Below, in pieces: positions 17,217 to 24,209 of a DNA stretch of 64,000 bases. The DNA is taken from the NCBI RefSeq assembly GCF_009910845.1, contig NZ_SIJB01000018.1, positions 113,693 to 177,692 on the forward strand, read 5' to 3'. Each line of letters starts with the position of its first letter. The stretch's first letter is position 1. The notes under the pieces were generated by a model. It was not told the DNA's origin. It ran no database searches and was given only the letters and a program-made list of their open reading frames with translations. The stretch comes from Chengkuizengella marina (GTDB lineage: Bacteria; Bacillota; Bacilli; Paenibacillales; KCTC-33759). A program made the position numbers and the translations under genes.

Positions 17217-17816
17217 TTATTTACCTTTCATTTTATTCCTCATACTTCTTAACTGAGATTTAATTGTATTGAATGACTTATGTAACTTTTTCGCCATTTC
17301 ATTTTTTGTGAGTCCCTTCTTATCTAAATCATATAACTCCCTTTCCGCTGGGGTTAATAATGATAGTCTAACTTCTTTGCGGTTTTTTCGATATGCTTTT
17401 CTCAGAATTTCCGACACGTCGGAATGAATGCCAGCTTTACCATGATATGCATCTCGTACCGCTTGAAATATATCTAAAATATTAAATTTAGATAAATAGT
17501 TAACCACATTTTTTATAGCAAATGACTCTAGTATTACATCTTCCTCCATAATTCCAGAAAGGATAATTATATTACTGTCTATTTCTTTTCTCTTGGCTAA
17601 CTCCTCTGCAAAATCAAGTCCATCTAAATTGTTTTCAGTTAAATTAATGTCAAGTATGATAACATCTGGATTATTTTTGATAGATAAATCAAGAGCTTCT
17701 TCTCTATTTGTTGCTGTACCTATTAAATGAAAATCATTCTGGTTTAATAATCCTTTTGATAATTGTTGTAACCAAAATAAACTATCTTCCACTAAAATAA
17801 CATTTATTTTTTCCAT
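17217..17816 (-). CDS. Response regulator with C-terminal LuxR-type helix-turn-helix
   Basis: 199 residues. A receiver domain at ~1-125 has the phospho-acceptor Asp56 (VIILDINL), acidic residues Glu10/Asp11 and Lys near 109. The DNA-binding part at ~150-196 reads LTPAERELYDLDKKGLTKNE then MAKKLHKSFNTIKSQLRSM, a LuxR/GerE-like helix-turn-helix with a modified first helix. It is the first gene of the operon with the two kinases. Upstream, two TGTCGA hexamers 20 bases apart (17915, 17935) could be an autoregulatory site. Targets are unknown; the AgrBD genes and the secreted proteins nearby are candidates by position only. Confidence 0.82.
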   Translation of the reverse strand: MEKINVILVEDSLFWLQQLSKGLLNQNDFHLIGTATNREEALDLSIKNNPDVIILDINLTENNLDGLDFAEELAKRKEIDSNIIILSGIMEEDVILESFAIKNVVNYLSKFNILDIFQAVRDAYHGKAGIHSDVSEILRKAYRKNRKEVRLSLLTPAERELYDLDKKGLTKNEMAKKLHKSFNTIKSQLRSMRNKMKGK

Positions 17817-18189
17817 TTAGCTGAACCTACTTCCCTTTTGGTTGAAGAATTTTAAGAATAAATATTTTTACATATTTAACCTTAACATAATATACTAAAA
17901 ATTTTACAATAAATTGTCGATTTATTATAAATAATGTCGAATGGAAGTTAAGTTCAATAGAAAAAACTATTTTAGTATAGTAATAACTTATTACCTAGAA
18001 AAAATTAACATGTTCTTATTAAACTTTAGAAATGTTTTAAAAATTCTAATATTTGGATAACATTATTTAAAATTATATGATTTTTGTTTGGTAGTGGGGA
18101 GGGTGAATTTATTTCACCCCCTAAAGACTGCTCCCAAAGATTGATTCTAAAGGATCCCAAGATTAAAAATAAGGAAGGAGAGGTAATTT
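17817..18189. other. 373-bp intergenic region upstream of the response regulator
   Basis: Very AT-rich. It contains the direct repeat TGTCGA at 17915-17920 and 17935-17940, in the promoter-side flank of the response regulator gene, and the palindromic motif copy at 18096-18123. A strong ribosome box (AAGGAAGGAGAGG) at about 18171-18183 belongs to the decayed small gene that follows. No intact gene is seen. Confidence 0.5.
18096..18123 (+). repeat. Palindromic motif, copy A
   Basis: GGGTGAATTTATTTCACCC with G- and C-rich flanks: a perfect 7-bp inverted repeat (GGGTGAA / TTCACCC) around TTTAT. Related copies lie at 21325-21349 and 22100-22128, all in the same orientation. It could be a protein-binding site or an element end. 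It also reads as GTG-N-L-F-H-P-L, but the G-rich box abuts the start codon, so translation is unlikely. Confidence 0.6.
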
Positions 18190-18394
18190 ATGAACCAAAT
18201 ATAAAATATTTATAATATTATTAGGTATTATTTTTTATAAATAGTTTACGTCACTATTACAAAGAGCTTAAGTACAGTAAGTAGCCCTGTAGAAATCACC
18301 CAGATCGTCTGGGCAGGGTACTCATCAATAAATATCCGGGTTTAACGATGATACAGGTCACGAATACATTCAAGGTAATGCCTTTCTTTATTGA
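18190..18394 (+). pseudogene. Decayed gene for a small secreted protein
   Basis: A strong GGAAGGAGAGG box precedes ATG 18190, but the frame stops after four codons. The next frame gives a signal-peptide-like KIFIILLGIIFYK, another then gives SLSTVSSPVEITQIVWAGYS and SINIRV, and after a one-base shift NDDTGHEYIQGNAFLY and a stop at 18394. Together these pieces look like one secreted protein of about 65 residues broken by at least two frameshifts and a stop. The family is not recognised. The pieces follow in order without gaps, so this is decay rather than chance. It is the only plus-strand gene trace in this part of the island. Confidence 0.55.
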
Positions 18395-18464
18395 TTTAAT
18401 TGAAAATAAACCTAAGAGAAGAAAATATTCCCTTAGGAAAACAAAATAAGAATAATGTTCCCTT

Positions 18465-18616
18465 TCAATATATATGAGACCTAGACTCGTTAACTATACG
18501 CTCAATTGTCTTTTGTTCTGGATCAATGAAACCATTAGGTTTCAACAAATAAAAAATCCGCCGATTTCATGTAAATCATACCGCAAGATTGATGGAAAGC
18601 GGAATAAGAAGGAGAG
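18465..18616 (-). pseudogene. Possible C-terminal gene fragment with a frameshift
   Basis: On the minus strand one frame reads FPSILRYDLHEIGGFF up to a stop at 18542. After a shift the next frame reads LLKPNGFIDPEQKTIERIVN ending SHIY and a stop at 18465. The amino-acid composition is protein-like in both pieces and they follow each other directly, suggesting the tail of a broken gene whose front has been lost. No family is recognised, and chance open frames cannot be excluded in such short pieces. Confidence 0.3.
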
Positions 18617-18710
18617 TTATGTATTTTTTATTCCCTAGAAAAAATTCTTTGTTTTCACGATATCGTTCGATTCCCCTTTATGACCAAACTGTGGATAATA
18701 ACCACCTTTT

Positions 18711-19452
18711 TCAAAAAGTACCATACATAAACACCCATTTATAACCCCCTTGGTTTTTATAATCGTAAGACGAGTTTTTATTGACTCTTCTACATTTATA
18801 AAACATTGGGTAGTCATCATTTGTACCATTGGGATTAATCACTCGTGTACTTACCAAAATCTATATACGTGGCATCAGCTCTACTGTAGAAATATGTAAT
18901 CCTATTTGTTTCATTATCTATTTCTCCAAACCTAGAATCAAACCCAGACCATCCTTCTAATGTTTCTTCATTATCATAATCTTGGTTATAGTAATCTAAA
19001 GCTGGTTGGCTTTCACTCCATAAAGTTATAATCTTATCTTTTTCATCTGAATATAGTATTGATAATTTTAATAAGTAGTATCTCTCAATTTTTTCTTCTT
19101 TAGGAACATCTTTTACAAAAAGACCTATTTCATTATTAGTATTATATATTATTTCATAGTTTAAATTTTCAATACGAGTAATACCATCTATATATTTTTG
19201 CAATTCTCTAAATCTAAATTCTATTTGTTCATATTTTCTTATTTCATCCTTTAATTTGCTATTATTTATTGATTCATATAATAATTTTTCCTCTATTTTT
19301 TTTAACTCCTCCTGTGTTTCTAACAATTTAGATTCTAGTTCTACTAAATCTAAACTAGAAAGATTGTTTACTGAATCTGCAGGATTATTATTACAACCAG
19401 TTATAAACATCATTAAAATTATCACAATATTCATAATATAAATTTTATTCAT
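18711..19452 (-). pseudogene. Frameshifted lipoprotein gene of unknown function
   Basis: The start ATG 19452 follows an AGGAGG box. The protein begins with a lipoprotein signal (MFITGC, lipid-modified Cys at 20), then a coiled coil at about 35-85 (LELESKLLETQEELKK-like heptads) and a globular part rich in Tyr, Asp and Trp. The frame stops at 18835 after 205 residues (FGKYTSD). Skipping one T in GATTAATCCC restores a frame reading NPNGTNDDYPMFYKC and GGYKWVFMYGTF to a stop at 18711, for a ~246-residue product. The continuation is clearly coding-like, so the gene appears broken by a one-base insertion, unless this is a sequencing error or the shorter form is functional. No known domain is recognised. 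Confidence 0.65.
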
Positions 19453-19540
19453 TTTAAATCCTCCTAATTAAAATTATTTAACCCTTGAGAGTTAATAAAA
19501 AAATTAGCTCAAGGGTTAAATAATTTATTTAATTAAATTT

Positions 19541-20176
19541 TTAATTTATAAGTAATATATCTAAACCCAATACATACTTAAACTGATCGATAAACTCCTG
19601 TGTTTCAAATTCTTCTGATGTTACGTATATACCAGTTGTAACTTCAAGTGCTTCATTTGTAATCTTATCAATTAGAAATTCTTCAGGTGTTAATCTTGAA
19701 ACTGTATCATTAAAATGTTTATTTATAACACTATGGTCAACTATGAAAATTCCAACTCGTTCATTAGACTCTTCTTCTACAATCCTTATTGAATCAAGAT
19801 CACCGCTAAAAAACACATGGTTCTTATTAGGTTGTAAGAGGATTGGATCAAAGCTATATTTTTGAGACACATCTATTTTAAATTTATCAAGACCTTGAAT
19901 ATTCCATCTAACATGTTTTCTCAGATCTTTTTCTATACTATTCACAACTTTATTTTTAATACTTTCTGTATTAACAAGAGAACTGTAACTTTCGACACAA
20001 ATGTTTAGTGTATCTTTCCTGTTTTTTGTAAGAAGATAATTTTGAGCAAATTTATTTTTTTCACTATTATAACTTTCTTTGTAATTATCTTGCTTACCAT
20101 AAACACTAAATGTAACAAAAACAAGAGCTAAGATTATTAATGTTAGTAAACTTGCAATAGTTTTTTTCATGTACAC
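19541..20176 (-). CDS. Secreted or membrane-anchored protein of unknown function
   Basis: 211 residues with a basic N-terminus and one hydrophobic stretch (ASLLTLIILALVFVTFSVYG, ~8-27) acting as a signal peptide or anchor, followed by a polar, charged body with no cysteine pair or metal motif that I recognise. GTG 20176 has GAGGAG 6 bases upstream; ATG 20170 is the alternative. It lies 51 bases after the metalloprotease gene and before the lipoprotein gene on the same strand, so the three may be cotranscribed. Function unknown; a partner, chaperone or inhibitor of the protease is a guess from position only. Confidence 0.65.
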   Translation of the reverse strand: MYMKKTIASLLTLIILALVFVTFSVYGKQDNYKESYNSEKNKFAQNYLLTKNRKDTLNICVESYSSLVNTESIKNKVVNSIEKDLRKHVRWNIQGLDKFKIDVSQKYSFDPILLQPNKNHVFFSGDLDSIRIVEEESNERVGIFIVDHSVINKHFNDTVSRLTPEEFLIDKITNEALEVTTGIYVTSEEFETQEFIDQFKYVLGLDILLIN

Positions 20177-20227
20177 TTCAAACTCCTCTAAATTATTTAT
20201 TTAATTTTTTTAGATATTATACCTTTA

Positions 20228-20908
20228 TTAAGGATATCTAGGACCATCTTCTCCATAATCTATTTGATCAGACTCTTCTATTATAGTGTCTTTATCAAGT
20301 TGAGTTGGAACATCAGGATAACCAGTACACGAATAATCAGCTGAATGCATTATACTACCTGGGCAAGTCCTATCTCCATCTAAAAGGCCTAACGCATGAC
20401 CTGTTTCATGGTTAACTATATATTTTTTTGTGTTTGAATAAGTAAAAGAGGCATCCCTTATTTTCAATACTGCATACTGCCAATCTGTTGATGTTCCACC
20501 TTTACCATTGTCATGTACCAAAGTCTGACCCCCACGCGGGTTTACAATACAAGAGTATCCGCCACACCCTTCTGGAGAAACATAATATCTTATAGATATT
20601 TTTTCCAAATTACTACTGGATATATCAGAACAATCTTCCTTTGCATACGTAGGATTCGCAAATTGTAAATTATATTCATTTCCATCTTCAAACCCATCAG
20701 GGTGATTTAATGCTTCGTCAATTAAAGTTAATATAGTAGACAAAGATAAACTTGAAGCTTTAGCATCAGCACAATAGACATCAGTTATTGGACCATGTTG
20801 ACTCGCTAAGTGTCTACCTGGATTATAAGGATGATGAGCTAACACAGCACTATAAGTAAGAAAAATCATAGAGATAATCATCAAAATAGTAATTATTTTT
20901 TTATTCAT
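20228..20908 (-). CDS. Secreted zinc metalloprotease with an HExxHxxGxxD site
   Basis: 226 residues with an N-terminal signal peptide (residues 1-24, ending AVLAHH). The active site HETGHALGLLDG sets His167, Glu168, His171 and a likely third ligand Asp177, and SIMHS at 185-189 supplies a Met-turn. This is a metzincin-like arrangement in which Asp replaces the third His, as in snapalysin-type proteases. Several cysteines (46, 93, 115, 120, 182 and the YSC further on) suggest disulphides in the secreted enzyme. The ATG at 20908 follows GAAAGGA. It is the first gene of a probable three-gene set. Substrate unknown. Confidence 0.78.
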   Translation of the reverse strand: MNKKIITILMIISMIFLTYSAVLAHHPYNPGRHLASQHGPITDVYCADAKASSLSLSTILTLIDEALNHPDGFEDGNEYNLQFANPTYAKEDCSDISSSNLEKISIRYYVSPEGCGGYSCIVNPRGGQTLVHDNGKGGTSTDWQYAVLKIRDASFTYSNTKKYIVNHETGHALGLLDGDRTCPGSIMHSADYSCTGYPDVPTQLDKDTIIEESDQIDYGEDGPRYP

Positions 20909-21009
20909 TATTCCATTATCCTTTCCTTCAATATTTATGGTTTTTGGGAGTGTATAAACATGTAGTGATTTTCAATACAACTCCTTTTATGGTTGTTTTT
21001 ATTTATGAG

Positions 21010-21293
21010 CTGGCCAGCTTTATACCAACATTAGTAACTATATCATAAAAATGGGAATAATTATTTTTAAATATCTTTTTATGATAATTAAACAAAACCA
21101 ATTATTTTCTATCTACTTATTCGAAGCGAAGTTTGTTTCAATGGTTCGTTCCTCTCCCAGATGCAAACGTATTTCTTTAAATGATATTGTTTTCTTGCCA
21201 TTGTCAACACCCTTTAGTGTTTCATCACGTTACTCACGTTGTTTGTTTTTACTTTTTTTAAGATAAATTAACAATAATACTGGCCAGCTTTAT
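21010..21293. repeat. 14-bp direct repeats bracketing a gene relic
   Basis: CTGGCCAGCTTTAT occurs at 21010-21023 and again at 21280-21293, both in plus orientation, flanking 256 bases that include the broken frame at 21113-21262. Exact 14-bp direct repeats in such AT-rich DNA are unlikely to be random and could mark an insertion, a deletion by recombination, or paired binding sites. Confidence 0.55.
21113..21262 (-). pseudogene. Broken reading frame, probable gene remnant
   Basis: The minus-strand frame reads RDETLKGVDNGKKTISFKEI and continues RLHLGEERTIETN to a stop at 21113. It is preceded in frame by KSKNKQRE and an internal TAA at 21230-21232. The charged, helix-like sequence is protein-like, but no start codon with a ribosome site is present, so this is likely the tail of a dead gene. 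No family is recognised. Confidence 0.35.
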
Positions 21294-21324
21294 GTGTATT
21301 ATAATATTTATACATTACTGGAAA

Positions 21325-21349
21325 AAGGATGAAATTATATCACCCCCTA
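21325..21349 (+). repeat. Palindromic motif, copy B
   Basis: AAGGATGAAATTATATCACC followed by CCC. It shares the GGRTGAAWTTATWTCACCCC core with copies at 18096 and 22100; the inverted repeat is weaker here. Confidence 0.55.
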
Positions 21350-21508
21350 AACTATTTTCTTTCCTGACAAAAAATAACGTTTCAACAAATCTAGTTATCA
21401 TTCTTATTAATATAATAATGATATAAGTCAAATTTTCATTAATCTTTATCTTATCCATATGTAAACACTTAAAGTAAATATATATATATTAAATGATCAC
21501 AAAATTAA

Positions 21509-21543
21509 AGAATCAATCCTAATTAACTATTAGGAATGATTCT
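21509..21543. other. Strong 15-bp hairpin
   Basis: AGAATCAATCCTAAT (21509-21523) and ATTAGGAATGATTCT (21529-21543) pair at 14 of 15 positions around a 5-base loop. No clean T-run follows on either strand, though the minus strand continues TTTAATTTTG, so it may be a weak minus-strand terminator for the small-protein genes at 21.7-22.0 kb or an RNA or protein site. Confidence 0.5.
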
Positions 21544-21677
21544 TTGGAGGCGGAATTTTAATTATGTTGAAGTATGTAGATAAGAAGAAATGAAGAGGAT
21601 TATCTCTGCTATCATATTGATAAGATTAAAACTTGTAATAAAGGATTGTAAAAAGTTGTTGAACATACTCTCTAAAT

Positions 21678-21788
21678 TTATTTACTAGAAATTCTCTTTC
21701 TCATTTTCTCTGTAATACGAATTTCTAATACGATTGCAAAAATAAAAAATACAAATAAAAATATCCATAGATAAAATAATATTTCCAT
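21678..21788 (-). CDS. Tiny single-span membrane protein (36 residues)
   Basis: The ATG at 21788 follows AAGGAG with a 5-base gap. The 36-residue product is an almost continuous hydrophobic helix (FYLWIFLFVFFIFAIVL) followed by the basic tail EKMRKRISSK, the usual topology of a small bitopic membrane protein. It lies 53 bases after the neighbouring 59-residue ORF on the same strand. No family is recognised; the strong ribosome site and positive-inside tail argue that it is real. Toxin-like, regulatory or immunity roles are all possible. Confidence 0.5.
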   Translation of the reverse strand: MEILFYLWIFLFVFFIFAIVLEIRITEKMRKRISSK

Positions 21789-21841
21789 ATTTTCTCCTTA
21801 TGTATTTAATAAATTAAAAAAGTAATCTATTATTCTAATTA

Positions 21842-22021
21842 CTAAACAGTGGCATTAGTTATATCAATAAGGAGGCCATCATCTTCTATATTTTTTATAT
21901 TTTTAGGATCAACTTCTACCTCACTCTTTTTGTCAAAGATGGATAAATATCCAATATATGTAACCCCACCAAAAAAGATACATGCACATATTGTAATTAA
22001 AACAGTTTTTTTCACCTTCAT
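21842..22021 (-). CDS. Small N-terminally anchored protein (59 residues)
   Basis: The ATG at 22021 follows TGGAGGTTTA with good spacing. Residues 3-28 are basic then hydrophobic (VKKTVLITICACIFFGGV, then TYIGYL), forming a signal anchor, followed by an acidic, Asp/Glu/Ile-rich exterior tail ending ITNATV. The family is not recognised. It is followed by the 36-residue membrane protein, forming a two-gene minus-strand unit. Size and ribosome site support translation; the role could be in peptide signalling or immunity, by position only. Confidence 0.6.
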   Translation of the reverse strand: MKVKKTVLITICACIFFGGVTYIGYLSIFDKKSEVEVDPKNIKNIEDDGLLIDITNATV

Positions 22022-22099
22022 TAAACCTCCACTGTATAAGCCGTCTCATTTATACACTTTAATCTTCCTAACCATTATAAAATGTTAGGATATTAAAAA

Positions 22100-22128
22100 G
22101 GAGGATGAATTTATTTCACCCCCCCCCC
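22100..22128 (+). repeat. Palindromic motif, copy C, with a ten-C tract
   Basis: GGAGGATGAATTTATTTCAC followed by ten C (22119-22128). It is nearly identical to copy A at 18096, so the interval 18.1-22.1 kb is bracketed by the motif. The C-tract is a slip-prone homopolymer. Confidence 0.6.
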
Positions 22129-22258
22129 GTAAGGGAATAGTTCTGAAACTTAAATAAAATAACTAAACTATTCTCTCCTGAAATCATTTATAATGACTTA
22201 TACTCACATATTCTTAAATAAGTTGGAATATACATGTACTTACTTAGGGGGGACATAA

Positions 22259-22891
22259 ATGAAACACATCATTTTTGATTTTGATGGGACGATTGTGCAA
22301 TCCAAAAACTTAACGATAGATATATATAATGAACTTGCTGCAAAACATAATTATAAGCTTATTAAAAAGGAGGAAATCGCATATTTAAGTTCTCTAAGCA
22401 TACCTCAAAGAAGTAAGTATCTTAAGGTACCATTGTGGAAACTACCCCGTCTTGTCAACGAGGTAAGGAAAAAATATAAACAAAGAATATTAAAAGTCCC
22501 TACTGTGAATGGTGTACCGGAAGTTATAAAAGAATTACATAAGTTAGGATATCAACTTGGCATTATATCAACAAACGATAAAAAGAATATCATTCAATAC
22601 TTGTCCAAGCACAGAATTAAACATATTAGCAAAGTTATTTGCTCAACGAATGTTTTTGGCAAACATCGACTCATTTATAAGTATTTAAATCATTTTAAAA
22701 TCAAAAAAGAGAATGTAATATATATTGGGGACGAAATAAGGGATATTGAAGCATGCAAAAAAGCAAAAATAAAAATTATCTGTGTTTCATGGGGATTTGA
22801 TGCAAGGAGGTTGTTAGAACAGGGAAAGCCAGAATATATAGTAGACCATCCTCAGCAAATTAAAGAGATCATGATAAAACAAACAATATAA
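22259..22891 (+). CDS. HAD superfamily hydrolase (phosphoglycolate phosphatase-like)
   Basis: 210 residues. Motif I is DFDGT with Asp7 and Asp9, motif II IISTND, the motif III lysine lies in the FGKHR region, and motif IV is YIGDEIRDIEACKKA. The helical cap between residues 15 and 85 is of HAD-IA type. A soluble phosphatase; the substrate is not predictable. The ATG at 22259 follows a GGGGGGA box. It is single-gene, with its own terminator, at the right border of the accessory region. Confidence 0.82.
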   Translation: MKHIIFDFDGTIVQSKNLTIDIYNELAAKHNYKLIKKEEIAYLSSLSIPQRSKYLKVPLWKLPRLVNEVRKKYKQRILKVPTVNGVPEVIKELHKLGYQLGIISTNDKKNIIQYLSKHRIKHISKVICSTNVFGKHRLIYKYLNHFKIKKENVIYIGDEIRDIEACKKAKIKIICVSWGFDARRLLEQGKPEYIVDHPQQIKEIMIKQTI

Positions 22892-22892
22892 G

Positions 22893-22932
22893 AGTATAAT
22901 CCTTTCATTCATAACTGAAGGATTATACTTTT
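22893..22932 (+). terminator. Terminator after the HAD gene
   Basis: Perfect 12-bp stem AGTATAATCCTT (22893-22904) / AAGGATTATACT (22918-22929), then a short T-run ending at 22932. Confidence 0.8.
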
Positions 22933-23041
22933 CTTAACTTCACTTGCTTTCATGATATCACCCTTAATGGATTTAAGTTTTGATTTGAATCTCATGCCTT
23001 CTGTTTGTATTCATTCACCTCTTCATCCCAATATGCCAAAC

Positions 23042-23074
23042 AAAAAACCACCCATGAATGATCATCATGGATGG
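23042..23074 (-). terminator. Terminator after the metal-binding lipoprotein gene
   Basis: On the minus strand CCATCCATGA pairs with TCATGGGTGG (one G-U pair), followed by six T. It is 18 bases beyond the stop at 23092. Confidence 0.85.
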
Positions 23075-23091
23075 CTTTCATTCCACTTCTC

Positions 23092-24030
23092 TTATTTAGA
23101 AGTGACCCCGTTATAAATCATATCAATATTCCATTCCATCATTTCAATATAAGTATCTCCATCTTCACCTGGTTTACCCACTGAATCAGTAAATACCTTC
23201 CCAAAGATCGGAACCCCTGTTTCATTGGATACTGTCTCCATTGATCTTGGATCGATACTGGTTTCTAAAAATAATACAGGAACTTCTCTTTCACGTATTA
23301 AATCAACAATCGCACTAACCTGTGAAGGTGTTCCTTGATTCTCTGCATTAATCTCCCATACATATCCTGCATCAAAGTCGTAAGCTGCACTAAAGTATTT
23401 GAAAGCTCCTTCACTTGTTACTAAAAAGCGATCTTCTTTCGGGATTTCATTAAAACGATCAACTGCTTGTTGGTGAAGCTCTTCTAATTGAGCAATGTAA
23501 GTTGCTGCATTAGCATCATATATTTCCGCATGATCTGGATCAACTTGTTTTAGAGCATCTCTTGCATTTTCAGCGTATATAATTCCATTTCTAACATCTA
23601 ACCAAGCATGTGGATCAGATTCATTTTCTTTCCCTGCAGTAGTAAGGTATTTCACTTCTACACCTTCACTTAAACGGAATACAGGAGCATCTTCACCTGA
23701 TTTACCTGTTGTTTCAAGTAATTTCGAAAACCAAGAATTCCCTGCTTCAAGATTTAAACCGTTATAAAATACCGCATCGGCATCTTGTGTTTTTTCAACG
23801 TCTGAAGGTAAAGGATCAAATTCATGTGGATTTGCACCAATAGGTACCATACTATGCACTTCAACTTGATCTCCACCTACATTTTTTACAATGTCGTATA
23901 AAATAGAATATGTTGTTACTACTTGAAGCTTATCTCCCTCTGAACCATTTTCAGATTCGTCTGTACTGCAACCTACCAAACCCATAATAAAAATCAGAAT
24001 AAATGAACTTAATAATAATGCCTTTTTCAA
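23092..24030 (-). CDS. Metal-binding lipoprotein of a Mn/Zn ABC importer
   Basis: 312-residue cluster A-I solute-binding protein (TroA/MntA/ZnuA family). The lipoprotein signal ends at LVGC (Cys21). Metal-ligand regions are seen: VPIGANPHEFDPLPSD with the first His, DPHAWLDVRNG with the second His, then the EGAFKYF Glu and the LFLETSIDPR Asp regions. It lacks the long His-rich loop common in zinc binders, which slightly favours manganese. TTG 24030 lies 8 bases after AGGAG; a GTG at 24039 overlaps that box. It is the last gene of the ATPase-permease-binding protein operon. Confidence 0.88.
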   Translation of the reverse strand: MKKALLLSSFILIFIMGLVGCSTDESENGSEGDKLQVVTTYSILYDIVKNVGGDQVEVHSMVPIGANPHEFDPLPSDVEKTQDADAVFYNGLNLEAGNSWFSKLLETTGKSGEDAPVFRLSEGVEVKYLTTAGKENESDPHAWLDVRNGIIYAENARDALKQVDPDHAEIYDANAATYIAQLEELHQQAVDRFNEIPKEDRFLVTSEGAFKYFSAAYDFDAGYVWEINAENQGTPSQVSAIVDLIREREVPVLFLETSIDPRSMETVSNETGVPIFGKVFTDSVGKPGEDGDTYIEMMEWNIDMIYNGVTSK

Positions 24031-24209
24031 CAAAATCACTCCTAAGTATTATATAATTCACAAAAGTAAAAGCTTATTTTGCAACAAAAAATCAACATTA
24101 ACAAATAAACTGAAGCAGAAGTTCGTAAAATATGATCCCGCTTAGCCCTCTATTACTTCTGTGGAATTTCAAAGTTAACATGACACATTATGTGTACGTA
24201 ATATCAGAA

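Larger units (their letters stand above)
20909..21677. other. 769-bp gene-poor AT-rich stretch with relics
   Basis: It holds the promoter side of the metalloprotease gene, including a minus-strand TTG mini-ORF of 15 codons at 20928-20975 behind AAAAGGAG. It also holds a 14-bp direct repeat bracketing a broken reading frame, the palindromic motif copy B at 21325-21349, and a strong hairpin at 21509-21543. No intact gene is seen. Confidence 0.5.

Noticed and set aside
18635..18829. 64-codon minus-strand ORF downstream of the lipoprotein gene
   Set aside because: It is out of frame with the coding-like continuation NPNGTNDDYP of the broken lipoprotein gene on the same strand and has no ribosome site.
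21051..21266. 71-codon plus-strand ORF
   Set aside because: It is antisense to the broken reading frame at 21113-21262, lacks a ribosome site and has an unlikely composition.
21849..22088. 79-codon plus-strand ORF
   Set aside because: It is the antisense of the better-supported 59-residue minus-strand gene, which has a TGGAGG box and a signal anchor.
22100..22176. Mini-ORFs reading M-[NK]-L-[FY]-H-P at the three palindromic motif copies
   Set aside because: The purine-rich box directly abuts each start codon, leaving no spacing, and the peptides diverge after six residues; the conservation looks like DNA-level, not coding.
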